64,000 nucleotides of DNA, taken from assembly GCA_002470465.1 (NCBI GenBank), contig DKMD01000026.1, positions 124,001-188,000 on the forward strand. Reading direction: 5' to 3'. Shown here in pieces: positions 1-8,628 of this stretch (its first letter is position 1; each line of letters opens with the position of its first letter). The notes under the pieces were generated by a model that was not told where the DNA came from, did not search any database, and saw only the letters and a list, made by a program, of their open reading frames with translations. The translations under genes and the position numbers were made by a program. Origin of the DNA: Pluralibacter sp. UBA7423. Its GTDB lineage: Bacteria; Pseudomonadota; Gammaproteobacteria; Enterobacterales; Enterobacteriaceae.

Positions 1-1
1 C

Positions 2-979
2 TACTATCAGGCCGACGCCTGCCTGCTGATGCTGTCGGTGCTGGATGATGACGAATATCGTCAGCTCTCAGCCGTGGCGCACAGCCTGAGCATGGGCGTG
101 CTGACGGAAGTCAGCAATGAAGAAGAGCTGGAGCGCGCTATTGCGCTCGGCGCAAAAGTCGTCGGCATCAATAACCGCGACCTGCGCGATCTCTCAATCG
201 ATCTCAATCGTACCCGCCAGCTCGCCCCGCGTTTGGGCGCAGGCGTCACGGTGATCAGCGAATCCGGCATTAACACCTATGGTCAGGTCCGTGAACTGAG
301 TCATTTCGCCAACGGCTTCCTGATTGGCTCAGCGATGATGGCGCACGACGATCTTAATGCTGCCGTGCGTCGCGTGCTGCTTGGCGAAAACAAAGTATGC
401 GGGCTGACGCGCAGCCAGGATGCGCAGGCCGCCTTCGAGTCTGGCGCTCTTTATGGCGGGCTGATTTTTGTGCCTTCCTCTCCCCGCTACGTCAATGAAG
501 CGCAGGCCCGCGACGTCATCAACAGCGCACCGCTAAGCTACGTTGGCGTGTTCCGGGATACTGACCTGGCGGATATCGTCGCCAAAGCAGAAAGCCTGAA
601 GCTGGCGGCGGTACAGCTGCACGGCAATGAAGATCAGGCGTATATCGACGCGCTTCGCGTTGCCCTGCCTGAGAACGTGCAAATATGGAAAGCGCTGAGC
701 GTAAAAGAGACGCTGCCTGCCCGCACGCTGAATCATGTCGACAAATACGTGTTCGACAACGGCCAGGGCGGCACAGGCCAAAGCTTCGACTGGTCACTGC
801 TGAATGGACAGGACTTAAGCAACGTCCTGCTGGCAGGTGGCCTTAGCCCGGATAATTGTGTGGCAGCGGCGAAAAGCGGCTGCGCGGGGCTCGATTTCAA
901 TTCAGGCGTAGAATCTGAACCGGGTATCAAAGACGCCGGCAAGCTGGCCTCGGTTTTTCAGACGCTGCGTGCATATTAA
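2..979 (+). CDS. trpC: TrpC(F): indole-3-glycerol-phosphate synthase / phosphoribosylanthranilate isomerase (5' partial)
   Basis: Bifunctional tryptophan enzyme: the N-terminal domain closes the indole ring (IGP synthase) and the C-terminal domain isomerises phosphoribosylanthranilate. The frame is open from base 2, so the gene runs in from the left; about 325 residues remain of a family length near 453. The visible part starts late in the IGP synthase barrel (VGINNRDL, then VISESGI and FLIGSAMM). The isomerase domain starts near base 385 with KVCGLTR and carries LDFNSGVE near its end. It is followed after 10 bases by trpB, as in the enteric trp operon. Residue motifs are seen; the function is established for the family. 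Confidence 0.97.
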   Translation, partial: YYQADACLLMLSVLDDDEYRQLSAVAHSLSMGVLTEVSNEEELERAIALGAKVVGINNRDLRDLSIDLNRTRQLAPRLGAGVTVISESGINTYGQVRELSHFANGFLIGSAMMAHDDLNAAVRRVLLGENKVCGLTRSQDAQAAFESGALYGGLIFVPSSPRYVNEAQARDVINSAPLSYVGVFRDTDLADIVAKAESLKLAAVQLHGNEDQAYIDALRVALPENVQIWKALSVKETLPARTLNHVDKYVFDNGQGGTGQSFDWSLLNGQDLSNVLLAGGLSPDNCVAAAKSGCAGLDFNSGVESEPGIKDAGKLASVFQTLRAY

Positions 980-989
980 GGAAATGGAC

Positions 990-2183
990 ATGAAGACATT
1001 ACTGAACCCCTATTTTGGTGAATTTGGCGGCATGTACGTGCCGCAGATCCTGATGCCCGCCCTGCGCCAGCTGGAAGAAGCGTTCGTAAGCGCGCAGAAA
1101 GATCCTGAGTTCCAGACCCAGTTTACCGATTTACTGAAGAACTATGCGGGTCGTCCGACCGCGCTGACCAAATGCCAGAACCTGACCGCAGGCACCAAAA
1201 CCACGCTGTACCTTAAGCGTGAAGATCTTCTCCACGGTGGCGCGCATAAAACCAACCAGGTGTTGGGCCAGGCGCTGCTGGCGAAGCGCATGGGCAAAAC
1301 TGAAATCATCGCCGAAACCGGCGCAGGCCAGCACGGCGTAGCCTCCGCCCTGGCGAGCGCCCTGCTCGGTCTGAAATGCCGCATCTATATGGGCGCAAAA
1401 GACGTTGAGCGCCAGTCGCCAAACGTGTTCCGTATGCGTCTGATGGGCGCGGAAGTGATCCCGGTACACAGCGGCTCCGCCACGCTGAAAGATGCCTGTA
1501 ACGAAGCGCTGCGTGACTGGTCCGGCAGCTACGAAACCGCGCATTATATGCTCGGCACCGCAGCAGGCCCTCACCCGTTCCCGACCATCGTGCGTGAATT
1601 CCAGCGCATGATCGGCGAAGAAACCAAAGTGCAGATTCAGGAAAAAGAAGGCCGTCTGCCGGATGCGGTTATCGCTTGCGTCGGCGGCGGATCCAACGCC
1701 ATCGGCATGTTTGCGGACTTTATTGATGAAACCTCCGTCGGCCTGATCGGCGTAGAGCCCGCCGGACACGGTATCGAAACTGGCGAGCACGGCGCGCCGC
1801 TTAAGCACGGTCGCGTTGGCATCTATTTCGGCATGAAATCGCCGATGATGCAGACCGATGAAGGCCAGATTGAAGAATCTTATTCCATTTCGGCGGGCCT
1901 GGATTTCCCGTCCGTTGGGCCACAGCACGCGTTTTTGAACAGCACGGGCCGTGCGGACTACGTCTCTGTCACCGACAACGAAGCGCTGGACGCCTTTAAG
2001 GCGCTCTGCCGCCATGAAGGGATCATCCCGGCGCTGGAGTCTTCCCACGCCCTCGCTCACGCGCTGAAAATGATGCGCGAAAATCCGGATAAAGAGCAGC
2101 TGCTGGTGGTTAACCTTTCCGGCCGCGGCGATAAAGACATCTTCACCGTACATGACATCCTGAAAGCACGAGGGGAAATCTGA
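990..2183 (+). CDS. trpB: Tryptophan synthase beta chain TrpB
   Basis: PLP enzyme that condenses indole with serine, in the cytosolic alpha2-beta2 tryptophan synthase. An in-frame ATG exists at 969, but the start at 990 gives [14 protein letters not shown] and exactly 397 residues, the enteric length, with AAGGA a suitable distance upstream. The PLP lysine is Lys87 in GGAHKTNQ, and the phosphate-binding loop CVGGGSNA is present. The stop TGA shares its last base with the trpA start ATG, indicating translational coupling. Essentially certain. Confidence 0.98.
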   Translation: MKTLLNPYFGEFGGMYVPQILMPALRQLEEAFVSAQKDPEFQTQFTDLLKNYAGRPTALTKCQNLTAGTKTTLYLKREDLLHGGAHKTNQVLGQALLAKRMGKTEIIAETGAGQHGVASALASALLGLKCRIYMGAKDVERQSPNVFRMRLMGAEVIPVHSGSATLKDACNEALRDWSGSYETAHYMLGTAAGPHPFPTIVREFQRMIGEETKVQIQEKEGRLPDAVIACVGGGSNAIGMFADFIDETSVGLIGVEPAGHGIETGEHGAPLKHGRVGIYFGMKSPMMQTDEGQIEESYSISAGLDFPSVGPQHAFLNSTGRADYVSVTDNEALDAFKALCRHEGIIPALESSHALAHALKMMRENPDKEQLLVVNLSGRGDKDIFTVHDILKARGEI

Positions 2184-2992
2184 TGGAACGCTATGACAAC
2201 CTGTTTGCTGAGCTGAAAAACCGCAAGGAAGGCGCGTTTGTTCCCTTCGTGACGCTGGGCGATCCCAACCCGGAACAGTCGCTAAAAATCATTGATACGC
2301 TGATTGAAGCAGGCGCAGATGCCCTGGAGCTCGGTATTCCCTTCTCCGATCCGCTGGCCGACGGCCCGACCATTCAAAGCGCGACGCTGCGTGCGTTCGC
2401 CTCGGGCGTTACCGTGACCCAGTGTTTCGAAATGCTGGCGGCGATTCGCCAGAAGCACCCGACCATGCCGATTGGCCTGCTGATGTATGCCAATCTGGTC
2501 TTCAGCCGCGGCATCGATCGCTTCTATGCCGAATGCGAGCGCGTGGGCGTGGATTCCGTTCTGGTGGCAGATGTGCCGGTGGAAGAGTCTGCCGAATTCC
2601 GTCAGGCGGCAATGCGCCATAACGTGGCGCCGATCTTCATCTGCCCACCGAACGCCGATGATGAACTGCTGCGTCAGATAGCTTCCCACGGTCGCGGTTA
2701 TACCTATCTGCTTTCCCGTGCTGGCGTAACGGGTGCGGAAAACAAGGCAGCACTGCCGCTGCATCATCTGATTGAGAAGCTGAGTGAATACCATGCCGCC
2801 CCGCCGTTGCAGGGCTTTGGCATTTCCGCGCCAGATCAGGTGACCGCCGCCATTGGCGCGGGTGCCGCAGGCGCAATTTCCGGTTCGGCTATCGTCAAAA
2901 TTATCGAGAAGAACGTCGATAATCACCCGGCAATGCTGGCAGAGCTGAAAACGTTCGTGCAGAACATGAAAGCCGCGACCCACAGCGCATAA
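2183..2992 (+). CDS. trpA: Tryptophan synthase alpha chain TrpA
   Basis: Cleaves indole-3-glycerol phosphate to indole, which is channelled to TrpB. It has 269 residues (family about 268). Catalytic Glu49 (in ALELGIPF) and Asp60 (in DPLADGPT) fall at the expected positions. It is the last gene of the operon: it begins on the last base of trpB and is followed within a few bases by a strong terminator hairpin. Confidence 0.98.
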   Translation: MERYDNLFAELKNRKEGAFVPFVTLGDPNPEQSLKIIDTLIEAGADALELGIPFSDPLADGPTIQSATLRAFASGVTVTQCFEMLAAIRQKHPTMPIGLLMYANLVFSRGIDRFYAECERVGVDSVLVADVPVEESAEFRQAAMRHNVAPIFICPPNADDELLRQIASHGRGYTYLLSRAGVTGAENKAALPLHHLIEKLSEYHAAPPLQGFGISAPDQVTAAIGAGAAGAISGSAIVKIIEKNVDNHPAMLAELKTFVQNMKAATHSA

Positions 2993-2997
2993 CATTC

Positions 2998-3029
2998 CGC
3001 CGTCTGGCTAGCAGTCAGACGGCGTTTTT
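2998..3029 (+). terminator. trp operon terminator
   Basis: Perfect 9-bp inverted repeat CGCCGTCTG (2998-3006) and CAGACGGCG (3016-3024) followed by five T. It ends the trp operon. The stop codon of the convergent MarR gene lies in the loop, and the distal arm is the last part of its coding sequence. Confidence 0.93.
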
Positions 3030-3478
3030 CCCTTCACACTTTCCGCATATTGCCTTACCAGACGAAATAACGCCTTCACGTCTTCCTCCGGCCACTCGGC
3101 AAAAATTGCATTCATCAGCTTTTGTCTTGCGCCGTCAATCGCGTTCGTCAGCGCTTTGCCCTGCTCTGAGAGCGTCACTTCGCTGATACGCTTGTCCCGT
3201 TCGGCAGGCTGCTTTAGCGCCAGCCCCTGCTCCTGCAACTTCTTCACCTGACGACTGACCGTGGTGTAGTCGCGCCCGAGGCTGTCCGCCAGTTCCACCA
3301 CGCCCACCGGCCCATAGCGGCCAATTGTGACCAATAGCGGGAACAGCACCTGATCCAGCTTGACGTCTGCCGCCGCCAGCAGCGTTTCATCGCGCTTCGG
3401 CTGATTCATCACGCTCAGGATGTCGAGCAAAGCGCCGTGAAAATCCGTCACGTCATATTGTTTATGTGCATATTGCAT
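3008..3478 (-). CDS. MarR-family transcriptional regulator
   Basis: 156-residue winged-helix regulator. The central part VGVVELADSLGRDYTTVSRQVKKLQEQGL is the MarR-type helix-turn-helix with recognition helix, followed by the wing (ERDKRISEVTLSEQG). N- and C-terminal helices would form the dimer interface. It is divergent from an MDR-type oxidoreductase, the usual arrangement for a local redox- or phenol-sensing repressor. A palindrome overlaps its own start codon and a second lies before the neighbour, which suggests it represses both genes (inference). No strong ribosome binding site is visible. The ligand is unknown and no specific family name can be assigned. Confidence 0.88.
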   Translation of the reverse strand: MQYAHKQYDVTDFHGALLDILSVMNQPKRDETLLAAADVKLDQVLFPLLVTIGRYGPVGVVELADSLGRDYTTVSRQVKKLQEQGLALKQPAERDKRISEVTLSEQGKALTNAIDGARQKLMNAIFAEWPEEDVKALFRLVRQYAESVKGKTPSDC

Positions 3479-3482
3479 ATAA
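3462..3482. promoter_or_regulatory. Palindrome over the MarR gene start (candidate operator)
   Basis: TTATGTGCA-TAT-TGCATATAA: 9-bp arms with one mismatch, covering the MarR start codon. It shares TTATGTGCA with the palindrome at 3513-3533, so both may be sites for the same dimer. Autoregulation is an inference. Confidence 0.6.
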
Positions 3483-3512
3483 TTTCTCTTCGGCGTAGAG
3501 TGGCCTTATTAA

Positions 3513-3533
3513 TTATGTGCATTTTACACATAA
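3513..3533. promoter_or_regulatory. Palindrome before the oxidoreductase gene (candidate MarR operator)
   Basis: Perfect 7-bp arms TTATGTG (3513-3519) and CACATAA (3527-3533) with a 7-base spacer, 21 bp overall, ending 21 bases before the oxidoreductase start. Size and symmetry fit a MarR-family site. Its related copy lies 51 bases away (start to start) at the MarR gene. Confidence 0.65.
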
Positions 3534-3554
3534 AACCGATTAAGGAGAAACAGG

Positions 3555-4502
3555 ATGAAAGCAGCCGTAGTATTTGATCCCTCACAGGGGCCGGTTTATG
3601 CCGATTTTGCTGAACCGGTTGCCGCTGAAAATCAGCAGTTGATTCAGGTTACCGCGTCGGCAATCAGCCACGTGGTGAAAAGCCGGGCATCCGGTAAGCA
3701 TTACAGTTTTGACGGCACGCTCCCGTTTATCGCCGGGATCGACGGCACTGGCGTCACCCGGGACGGTCAGCGCGTTTATTTCGTATTCCCGCCAACGCCC
3801 TGGGGCAGCATGGCGCAGCTTGCGCCTGTCGATGTTGCTCATTGCCTGCCGCTGCCGGACGGGCTGGATGATGCCACCGCTGCGGCAATGGCAAATCCTG
3901 GTATGTCGGCCTGGGCCGCGCTGGTTAACCGTGCTGGCTTTAAGGCAGGTGAAACCGTGTTGATAAACGGTGCGACGGGCAGCGCCGGACGGTTAGCGGT
4001 ACAAATCGCCCGCCATCTTGGCGCTAAAAAGATCATCGCCACCGGGCGTAACCCACAGGCACTGGCCTCGCTCAACGCCGATGCCACCGTTTTGCTGACC
4101 GAAGATGAAAGCGTGCTGGCGCAAACCCTCGCGACACATGCCGCCGGGCAAATTGACGTGGTCATTGATTATCTGTGGGGCCGCAGCGCCGAACTGCTGC
4201 TGAAGGCGCTGGCAAAACATGTGCCGGGTACAGCTCCCGTGCGCTATGTCCAGGTTGGATCGCTGGCCGGGCAGGAGATTACGCTGCCGGGCGCCGTGCT
4301 GCGATCCTCCCCCATTCAGCTGATGGGCAGCGGGATTGGGGGCCTTTCCCTGCCCGCGCTGGTGAAAGCCACCGGCGAGATGCTCAATGCGGCGGTAGCA
4401 GGCAGCTTTTCCATCGCCCACCGCACGGCGCTGCTGGCCGACGTTGCGGAGGCCTGGCCACTGGATGACAGCCAGAATCGTACCGTTTTCCAGATTGGCT
4501 AA
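3555..4502 (+). CDS. Zinc-independent MDR-family (quinone oxidoreductase-like) NAD(P)-dependent reductase
   Basis: 315 residues of the medium-chain dehydrogenase/reductase superfamily. The GroES-like N-terminal domain contains AGIDGTGVTRDGQRVYF. The Rossmann part carries VLINGATGSAGRLAVQIARHLGA, typical of NADPH-dependent quinone/enone reductases. The cysteines of zinc-binding alcohol dehydrogenases are absent. The start is supported by AAGGAG at 3542-3547. It sits divergent to the MarR gene and next to palindrome 3513-3533, so it is probably induced by a reactive small molecule (inference). The substrate is unknown. Confidence 0.88.
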   Translation: MKAAVVFDPSQGPVYADFAEPVAAENQQLIQVTASAISHVVKSRASGKHYSFDGTLPFIAGIDGTGVTRDGQRVYFVFPPTPWGSMAQLAPVDVAHCLPLPDGLDDATAAAMANPGMSAWAALVNRAGFKAGETVLINGATGSAGRLAVQIARHLGAKKIIATGRNPQALASLNADATVLLTEDESVLAQTLATHAAGQIDVVIDYLWGRSAELLLKALAKHVPGTAPVRYVQVGSLAGQEITLPGAVLRSSPIQLMGSGIGGLSLPALVKATGEMLNAAVAGSFSIAHRTALLADVAEAWPLDDSQNRTVFQIG

Positions 4503-4522
4503 CATCCCCAGAAAAGAAGGGG

Positions 4523-4551
4523 TTGAACTTCTTAATGAGAAGTATTATCTT
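4523..4551 (+). promoter_or_regulatory. Promoter with Fur-box-like sequence for the RyhB-family RNA
   Basis: A -35-like TTGAAC (4523-4528) and -10-like TATCTT (4546-4551) are separated by 17 bases. Positions 4531-4549 match the 19-bp Fur consensus at 14 positions by eye, including AATGA and ATTATC. A Fur site overlapping the promoter is what a RyhB gene has. Promoter strength and transcription start are not established. Confidence 0.65.
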
Positions 4552-4556
4552 TCTCA

Positions 4557-4650
4557 ACACCGAATAGTTGAGCAAATCACTCAGGTATTCGGCACGACAT
4601 TGCTCACATTGCTTCCAGTATTGTTTGCCCGCCTTGCGCGGGCTTTTTTT
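4557..4650 (+). ncRNA. ryhB: RyhB-family iron-responsive small RNA
   Basis: Positions 4592-4622 reproduce the conserved core of E. coli RyhB as I remember it, including GACATTGCTCACATTGC and TTCCAGTATT; this core base-pairs with mRNAs of iron-using proteins. A 5' stem CCGAATA (4560-4566) with TATTCGG (4586-4592) comes first, and an intrinsic terminator follows (4627-4650). RyhB acts with Hfq to repress iron-protein mRNAs when Fur is inactive. The place is unusual: E. coli ryhB lies beside yhhX/yhhY, so this may be a second, RyhB-2-type copy. The exact 5' end is an estimate. Confidence 0.85.
4627..4650 (+). terminator. Terminator of the RyhB-family RNA
   Basis: GCCCGC (4627-4632) and GCGGGC (4638-4643) with a 5-base loop, followed by seven T. 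The U-tail fits an Hfq-dependent small RNA. The stem sequence differs from that of E. coli RyhB while the upstream core is kept. Confidence 0.93.
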
Positions 4651-4655
4651 GCCTC

Positions 4656-5498
4656 TCAGAACTGTACCTGATTCACGTTCAGTGCCCTGTCTACAAACAT
4701 GCAGCGATTTCTTCCGCTCTGTTTTCCGCGATACATAGCGCAATCTGCCCGCTCCAGCACCCGATGCAGCGTTTCGCCCTGATGGGCTCGCGTCAGCCCT
4801 GAGGTGACGGTTATCGACAGCTGCTCTGCGCCAAATCGGATGCGGTGTGCCGCAATGGCTTCGTTGATGCACAACCCTGCGTGACAGGCATCCCGGTCGT
4901 TTCTTGCCTTCAGCAGCGTGATGAACTCCTCACCGCCAAAACGGTACGGTGGCTCATAGCTACGGGTACATTCACGCAGCTTTAACGCCAGTGCACGCAG
5001 CACCACATCGCCCGTCATGTGTCCCCAGGTATCGTTCACCTGCTTGAAATGATCGACGTCGATGATCAGCACATACACGTTGTCGCCGTTTTCTTCGGGA
5101 AGATGGCTGTCGAAGGATTCATCAAGAATGCGGCATCTGTTGCAGCTCCGTCAGCGCATCGTAGCCGCTGCAAAGCTTGCTTGAGGACATCAAAGAGAGC
5201 CAGCTTAAGTCGCTATTGACGATGGAAGTGACCAGCTCACGGCAGACGTTATGCGTCTCTTCATGGCGCTGAGGTATGGCCAGTACGAATCCCCTGTGTC
5301 GGAGTTTTCGCTCAGCTAACCGTTGATCCAGCTACCGAAAGCACAAAGATTATGCGACGCCTGGTAAGTAATGGCTGGCTGTTCCCTGTCACGCACTGAA
5401 ATATAGCGGAATACCTCCACCAGCCACTGATAATGCGCCTCAACGGCCAGGTTCAAATCACCAATCAGTTTATCGATTTCATTGAGTTTTTTGCTCAT
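4656..5498 (-). pseudogene. dgcZ: Decayed diguanylate cyclase DgcZ (YdeH)
   Basis: Two disconnected pieces match E. coli DgcZ, a zinc-inhibited c-di-GMP synthase of about 296 residues. 5498-5319 encodes the start of the zinc-sensing CZB domain (EIDKLIGDLN, AHYQWL, LCAFGSW) and hits a stop. From about 5317 a different frame reads THNVCRELVTSIV, then loses part of the domain. A second shift near 5130 restores RILDESFD and the GGDEF domain (4656-5078: LIIDVDHFKQVNDTWGH, YRFGGEEF, RADCAMYRGKQ, GRNRCMF). The active-site GGEEF is intact, but a stop, two frameshifts and an internal deletion make full-length protein impossible. The C-terminal part alone could be made from an internal ATG at 5078, though no ribosome site supports this. 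Confidence 0.88.
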
Positions 5499-5788
5499 GG
5501 AACCTCCTGTTCCGTTCGCTGATATGCCCCCTGAGGGTAGCAGGCAAAACTTACAGAAGCGTAAAGCGCAGGCAAATCAGACGATCCGCTGAGCAATAAT
5601 GAATACGGGAAAGACTGCGAAGCAAAAAAACGACGACGGCGTTGTCGACATCGGGAAAATTATCGATTGAGGTCCGTGTTCGGGCGGCCTGGTTTAGGCA
5701 GAGCGCAAAATGATGCGAGAGAAGCAATAGGCGTAACTATAGGAAATTTAATAATAAATTTCAGGATAGCGTGTTTATCGTTTATAAA
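5499..5788. other. Intergenic region between the dgcZ remnant and ompW
   Basis: No convincing coding sequence, and no RNA gene that I recognise. AT content rises towards the ompW end. The former dgcZ promoter should lie here. Confidence 0.5.
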
Positions 5789-5811
5789 GAGTGACCGCAA
5801 AGCGGCCACTC
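5781..5811 (-). terminator. ompW terminator
   Basis: On the minus strand GAGTGGCCGC pairs with GCGGTCACTC around a 3-base loop (5789-5811, one mismatched position), followed by CTTTATAAA. It lies just downstream of the ompW stop. Confidence 0.8.
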
Positions 5812-5820
5812 ATCTCGTTA

Positions 5821-6471
5821 TCAGAAGCGATAGCCTGCGGAGAACATAAACACCCAGGGATCGATACGGACTTTGTCGTTATAGCTCTGCGCCGGGAGAA
5901 CCGAACCATCGGACTTGTAGCGCGCTTTGGTGTCGATATCCATGTACCACACGGAGGCGTTGAGCAGCCAGTCGCGGTTAATGAGATAATCCACGCCCAC
6001 CTGCCCGGCAACGCCCCAGGAATCCTTCAGGCTCAGATCGGAAAGACCTGCATCTTTACCGTTGTCGTTGAATTTCTCATCAAAAAAGGTGGTGTAGTTA
6101 ACCCCAACCCCAACATAAGGGCGGAATTTGCTGGTAGCCTCACCGAAGTACCACTGCGCCATTAACGTTGGCGGAAGCTGGTGTACCGTGGCGATATCGC
6201 CGGTCGCGCCGGTGCCAATTTTATGGCGGAACGGCGTTGCTGCCAGCAGTTCAACACCGAGATTATCGGTCGCCATGTAGGTAAAGGTCAGCCCGAGCTG
6301 TGTGTTATTGCTGACGTTAAAGCCATTGAGGCTCCCGAGGGTACCGTTCGCGCCTTCCGTTGGTCTGACGGTGGCCGTACCCGCACGAATAAAGAACTCA
6401 CCCGCTTCATGCGCCCAGGCTCCGCCAGAAAGACTGCCTAAAACCAGCGCTGCCACTGCTAACTTTTTCAT
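5821..6471 (-). CDS. ompW: Outer membrane protein OmpW
   Basis: Eight-stranded beta-barrel of the outer membrane, linked to small hydrophobic molecules and colicin S4 entry. It has 216 residues. The signal peptide starts MKKLAVAALVLGSL and is probably cut after GGAWA, giving HEAGEFFIRAG at the mature N-terminus. Conserved blocks include TFTYMATDNLGVELLAATPF, QWYFGEA and the C-terminal F in SAGYRF required for barrel assembly. The ATG at 6471 was chosen over an in-frame GTG six bases upstream because AAGGAG is five bases before it. An FNR-like site lies upstream. Confidence 0.97.
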   Translation of the reverse strand: MKKLAVAALVLGSLSGGAWAHEAGEFFIRAGTATVRPTEGANGTLGSLNGFNVSNNTQLGLTFTYMATDNLGVELLAATPFRHKIGTGATGDIATVHQLPPTLMAQWYFGEATSKFRPYVGVGVNYTTFFDEKFNDNGKDAGLSDLSLKDSWGVAGQVGVDYLINRDWLLNASVWYMDIDTKARYKSDGSVLPAQSYNDKVRIDPWVFMFSAGYRF

Positions 6472-6816
6472 ATCCACTCCTTCGTTATGGTTTTATAAGC
6501 GCGATGAATATACCCACAAAAGAGTAAAAACGATCCAACTCAGATCACATTCAATCCTGAGATTTAACATTCATTGATCTGGATTAATTTTTCGTAGCAA
6601 TTGCATTAAGGGAAAAGCATATCCATATCAATTTTCTGTCTTTTCTTCGTGACAAAATAAGCAGCGCACGCAGTACTCACCCAATCCTGACCTTTTACGG
6701 CTTACCGCCTCTTTACAAAGATATGCTTTTGCATACAGGTGTTGATGCTGCCACTTTGGCGTCGGGTGAGTTACAATTGCTGGCTTATTCATACCAGCCA
6801 GACTCAAGGAGAGTGC
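6472..6816. other. Divergent intergenic region, ompW / yciC
   Basis: Holds the promoters of both genes. The only site I can name is the FNR-like sequence at 6574-6587. The remainder is AT-rich near ompW, with no supported small gene. Confidence 0.5.
6574..6587. promoter_or_regulatory. FNR-type site upstream of ompW
   Basis: TTGATCTGGATTAA matches TTGAT-N4-ATCAA at 9 of 10 fixed positions. FNR control of ompW is known in E. coli. The site is about 100 bases upstream of the ompW start. Confidence 0.6.
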
Positions 6817-7560
6817 ATGTCTATCACGGCTAAGTCGGTTTACCGTGACACGGGTAATTTTTTTCGCAATCAGTTCGTTACGATACTGCTGATTGCGTTG
6901 TTGTGTGCGTTTATCACGGTGGTGCTTGGCCATGCGTTCTCACCGAGCGACGAGCAGCTCGCCGTTCTGAAAGAAGGCGATAATCTCGCGGGCAGCGCGG
7001 GCCTGTTTGAACTGGTGCAGAACATGACGCCAGAGCAGCAGCAAATCCTGCTACGGGCGTCGGCGGCGTCCACGTTTTCCGGACTGATTGGCAACGCCAT
7101 TCTCGCGGGCGGCGTACTGCTGATGATTCAGATGATCTCTGCCGGGCAGCGCGTCAGCGCCCTGCGTGCGATCGGTGCCAGTGCGCCGGTCCTGCCGAAG
7201 CTGTTACTCCTCATCTTCATTACCACTTTCCTGGTACAGATGGGCGTAATGCTGGTGGTCGTTCCGGGCGTGCTGCTGGCCATCGTGCTGGCCTTTGCAC
7301 CGATCATGCTGGTGCAGGACAAAATGGGGATCTTTGCCTCAATGCGTAACAGTATGCGCCTGACGTGGAGCAATATGCGCCTCGTCGCCACCCCGGTGAT
7401 GGCCTGGCTGCTGGCGAAAACAGCGCTGCTGATGTTCGCGCCGAACTTTGCCGTATTGACGCCAAACGTTGGCGCGGTGGTGGTGAACTGCATCAGCAAT
7501 CTCATTTCCGCATTGTTGCTGATCTATTTATTCCGCCTGTATATGCTTATTCGTAACTGA
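6817..7560 (+). CDS. yciC: YciC, inner membrane UPF0259 protein
   Basis: 247 residues, beginning [20 protein letters not shown] as in E. coli YciC. At least five hydrophobic segments are visible (around [53 protein letters not shown] and two near the C-terminus), so it is a polytopic inner membrane protein of unknown function. The longer in-frame opening upstream was rejected because the ATG at 6817 follows AAGGAG and gives the family length. It is followed by yciB and yciA, a conserved cluster. Confidence 0.94.
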   Translation: MSITAKSVYRDTGNFFRNQFVTILLIALLCAFITVVLGHAFSPSDEQLAVLKEGDNLAGSAGLFELVQNMTPEQQQILLRASAASTFSGLIGNAILAGGVLLMIQMISAGQRVSALRAIGASAPVLPKLLLLIFITTFLVQMGVMLVVVPGVLLAIVLAFAPIMLVQDKMGIFASMRNSMRLTWSNMRLVATPVMAWLLAKTALLMFAPNFAVLTPNVGAVVVNCISNLISALLLIYLFRLYMLIRN

Positions 7561-7612
7561 TCCCCTCAAGGCCCGGCATGCCCGGGCCCTTACTGAAATA
7601 CGGAACCGATGT

Positions 7613-8152
7613 ATGAAGCAGTTTCTGGATTTTTTACCGCTGGTGGTGTTCTTTGCTTTCTATAAGCTTTACGACATCTACGCTGCGACCACGGCGCTGA
7701 TCGTTGCCACCGCCATCGTGCTGATTTACAGCTGGGTGCGCTATCGCAAAGTCGAGAAGATGGCGCTGATCACTTTTGTCATCGTTGCCGTGTTCGGCGG
7801 CCTGACGCTGTTCTTCCACAACGATGAATTTATCAAATGGAAAGTCACCGTCATTTACGGCCTGTTTGCCATCGCCCTGCTGGTCAGCCAGTGGGTGATG
7901 AAAAAGCCGCTGATCCAGCGCATGCTCGGCAAAGAGTTAACGCTGCCGCAGTTCGTGTGGTCTCGTCTCAACATCGCATGGGCGCTGTTCTTTATCCTGT
8001 GCGGGCTGGCAAACATCTATATCGCTTTCTGGCTGCCGCAGAACATCTGGGTCAACTTCAAAGTGTTTGGTTTAACCGCGCTGACCCTGATTTTCACGCT
8101 GCTGAGCGGCGTATACATCTACCGCCACATGCCGCAGGACGAGAGTAAATGA
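7613..8152 (+). CDS. yciB: YciB, inner membrane septation / envelope protein
   Basis: 179 residues, [25 protein letters not shown], the signature start of the YciB/IspA septation family. Five hydrophobic helices are visible, including [33 protein letters not shown] and [20 protein letters not shown]. The family interacts with cell-elongation and division proteins and is linked to envelope integrity. The stop overlaps the yciA start (ATGA), indicating coupling. Confidence 0.97.
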   Translation: MKQFLDFLPLVVFFAFYKLYDIYAATTALIVATAIVLIYSWVRYRKVEKMALITFVIVAVFGGLTLFFHNDEFIKWKVTVIYGLFAIALLVSQWVMKKPLIQRMLGKELTLPQFVWSRLNIAWALFFILCGLANIYIAFWLPQNIWVNFKVFGLTALTLIFTLLSGVYIYRHMPQDESK

Positions 8153-8547
8153 GTACGAGCAGTGATGCGCCAGTTGGCGATTTAGTTCTTCGCACGCTGG
8201 CTATGCCCGCTGACACTAATGCCAACGGCGATATTTTTGGCGGCTGGATCATGTCGCAGATGGACCTCGGCGGCGCAATCATGGCCAAAGAGATTGCCCA
8301 GGGCCGCGTTGTCACGGTTCGAGTGGACGGCATGACGTTTCTGCGGCCGGTCGCGGTGGGTGATGTGGTGTGCTGCTATGCCCGCTGCACCAAACGTGGC
8401 ACAACGTCGATTACGGTAAACATTGAAGTCTGGGTGAAGAAAGTGGCGTCCGAACCTATCGGGCAGCGCTATAAAGCCACTGAAGCACTGTTTATCTATG
8501 TCGCGGTAGACAGCGAAGGCAAACCAAGACCTTTCCCTAAGCCGTAA
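8149..8547 (+). CDS. yciA: Acyl-CoA thioesterase YciA
   Basis: Hot-dog-fold thioesterase that hydrolyses a broad range of acyl-CoAs in the cytosol. It has 132 residues. The active-site region [19 protein letters not shown] holds the catalytic Asp, and the CoA-binding part [11 protein letters not shown] is also seen. It overlaps yciB by four bases. In E. coli tonB follows; here yniB follows instead, so this is a rearrangement joint relative to K-12. Confidence 0.97.
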   Translation: MSTSSDAPVGDLVLRTLAMPADTNANGDIFGGWIMSQMDLGGAIMAKEIAQGRVVTVRVDGMTFLRPVAVGDVVCCYARCTKRGTTSITVNIEVWVKKVASEPIGQRYKATEALFIYVAVDSEGKPRPFPKP

Positions 8548-8554
8548 TCCCTTT

Positions 8555-8622
8555 CCGGGTGGCGGCTTTCGCCTGACCCGGCCTGCGAATCAAGCAGGCC
8601 GGGTAAGCACAGCGCCATCAGG
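8555..8622. repeat. REP/BIME palindromic pair
   Basis: Two inverted REP-like units: CCGGGTGGCGGCTTTCGCC...ACCCGGCCTGC, then GCAGGCCGGGTAAGCACAGC. It lies between the convergent 3' ends of yciA and yniB, the usual setting, and may stabilise transcripts or bind gyrase/IHF. Confidence 0.8.
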
Positions 8623-8628
8623 TACGCT

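Noticed and set aside
1131..2153. A 340-codon open frame antisense to trpB
   Set aside because: Mirror of a GC-rich conserved gene, with no ribosome site or family resemblance.
6628..6933. Minus-strand frame upstream of and into yciC
   Set aside because: Low-complexity translation overlapping the well-supported yciC start; no ribosome site.
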